From NCBI RefSeq assembly GCF_004349145.1, contig NZ_SMFO01000004.1:124001-188000 (forward strand): DNA of 64,000 nucleotides. Reading direction: 5' to 3'. Made by a program: the position numbers and the translations under genes. The notes below the pieces were generated by a model, which was not told the DNA's origin, did no database searches, and saw nothing but the letters and a program-made list of their open reading frames with translations. This DNA is from Flavobacterium hiemivividum (GTDB lineage: Bacteria; Bacteroidota; Bacteroidia; Flavobacteriales; Flavobacteriaceae). Each line of letters starts with the position of its first letter. The stretch's first letter is position 1. Positions 63,089-64,000 of the stretch are shown here, piece after piece.

Positions 63089-64000
63089 TATACTATTCCT
63101 TCTTTTAAAATATCGTGTAAATGTAAAACGCCTTTGTACTCGCCTTGATCAACTACCACTAATTGTGTGATGGAAAAATCTTCGAGAATATTCAATGCGT
63201 CAACAACCATATCTGTGGATTGAATTACTTTTGGATTTTTGGTCATAATGTCCTTCGCTGTCAACTCGGCAAAAGAATCTCTTTCATTCAACATTCTTCG
63301 AATATCACCGTCAGTTATAATTCCGATTACAATATCATTTTCAATAACGGCAGTAACACCTAGGCGTTTTTCGGAGATTTCGAAAATTACTTTTTTAATT
63401 GGCGCATCAGGAGAAACCATTGGTTTTAAAGTGTGTTCCAGCATGTCTTGCACTCGGAGTAATAGCTTTTTGCCCAAAGCACCGCCAGGATGATAAACGG
63501 CAAAATCTTCCGGTTTGAAGTTTCGCATTTCCATTAAGCAAACTGCAACAGCATCGCCCATTACTAATTGTGCGGTAGTGCTATTTGTAGGAGCGAGATT
63601 ATTAGGACAGGATTCGGCGTCAACAGTAGTGTTTAAAACAAAATCAGATCCTCTGGCAAGAAATGAAGTCATGTTTCCGGTGATGGCGATTAGTGTATTT
63701 CCAAAACGTTTTAGAAACGGGACAACGGCCTTTATCTCTGGACTGTTTCCGCTTTTTGAAATACAGATAATAATATCGTCATTTTGAAGCATTCCTAAGT
63801 CACCGTGAATGGCTTCGGAGGCATGAAGAAACATGGATGGTGTACCGGTAGAATTAAATGTGGCGACCATTTTTTGAGCAATGATTGCACTTTTTCCGAT
63901 CCCAGTTACGATTAATCTGCCTTTAGAATTATAGATTGCCTGCGTTGCATCTGCGAAATTTTCGTCTAGAAAATCAGTTAGTTTTGTAATTGACTCGCTT
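63088..64000 (-). CDS. kdsD: Arabinose-5-phosphate isomerase, 5' end cut by window edge
   Basis: Converts ribulose-5-phosphate to arabinose-5-phosphate for Kdo of lipopolysaccharide. The SIS domain has VTGIGKSAIIAQK, FLHASEAIHGDLGM and ISKSGNSPEI. Two CBS domains follow (GVTAVIENDIVIGIITDGD, core IITDGDIRR). The frame is open to the window edge (about 303 codons visible), so roughly 20 residues of the N-terminus are missing. The internal ATG at 63870 is not the start because the SIS glycine loop lies upstream of it. Confidence 0.93.
   Translation of the reverse strand, partial: SESITKLTDFLDENFADATQAIYNSKGRLIVTGIGKSAIIAQKMVATFNSTGTPSMFLHASEAIHGDLGMLQNDDIIICISKSGNSPEIKAVVPFLKRFGNTLIAITGNMTSFLARGSDFVLNTTVDAESCPNNLAPTNSTTAQLVMGDAVAVCLMEMRNFKPEDFAVYHPGGALGKKLLLRVQDMLEHTLKPMVSPDAPIKKVIFEISEKRLGVTAVIENDIVIGIITDGDIRRMLNERDSFAELTAKDIMTKNPKVIQSTDMVVDALNILEDFSITQLVVVDQGEYKGVLHLHDILKEGIV

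Overview
The window looks like a chromosome segment from a member of the Flavobacteriaceae, most likely Flavobacterium or a close relative. The signs are an AT-rich genome, several TTG starts with weak Shine-Dalgarno sequences, TAnnTTTG-type promoter elements, a type IX secretion PorV/PorQ-family protein, and many short intergenic repeats of the kind common in this group. Most of it (bases 2 to about 55,000) is one very large surface-glycan locus of the O-antigen, capsule or glycoprotein-glycan type. The right end (55.6-64 kb) is core-genome housekeeping. No tRNA, rRNA, CRISPR array or insertion sequence was recognised.

Layout. (1) 0-21.3 kb makes activated sugars and starts and exports the glycan: gmd/fcl (GDP-L-fucose), manC (GDP-mannose), rfbC-D-B-A (dTDP-L-rhamnose), a WecA-like phosphoglycosyltransferase, a PglE/PglF-like pair (UDP-4-amino-6-deoxy sugar), a CpsB-type PHP phosphatase on the minus strand, the ABC permease wzm, a small four-helix-bundle gene, and a second divergent gmd/fcl pair. 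Nearly every gap here is filled with repeats. (2) 21.4-52.5 kb is a compact plus-strand array, often with 1-20 bp overlaps. It holds wzt, methyltransferases, two GT10 fucosyltransferases, thirteen GT2-type enzymes (counting the partial one at the left edge), four GT4-type enzymes, two less certain GT-B proteins, wecB, a NeuA-HAD fusion, a short NeuB, and a Wzy/WaaL-like membrane protein. (3) 52.5-55 kb has a repeat-rich gap and a WcaJ-type initiating transferase. (4) 55.6-64 kb has a DUF4105 protein, a PorV-like protein, pssA, a GH25 lysozyme, a DUF5808 protein, lptB, a carboxymuconolactone decarboxylase-family protein, tatC and kdsD.

How the genes fit together (inference). Nucleotide sugars (GDP-Fuc, GDP-Man, dTDP-Rha, UDP-4-amino sugar, UDP-ManNAc, CMP-nonulosonate) feed about 21 glycosyltransferases working on an undecaprenyl-linked primer made by the WecA-like or WcaJ-like enzyme. 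Wzm/Wzt export the product, and a Wzy/WaaL-like protein polymerises or ligates it.

The most unusual features are: a DUF559 nuclease-like gene bounded by 27/28-matching inverted repeats and sitting between neuA and neuB, with solo relatives of the repeat elsewhere; a predicted two-gene route to a CMP-nonulosonate with a NeuB lacking the SAF domain; a FkbM methyltransferase split at an A8 tract; an in-frame Asn-rich hexanucleotide repeat inside a GT4 gene; direct repeat tracts bracketing the pglE/pglF pair; and intergenic arrays that contain copies of the 3' ends of neighbouring genes.
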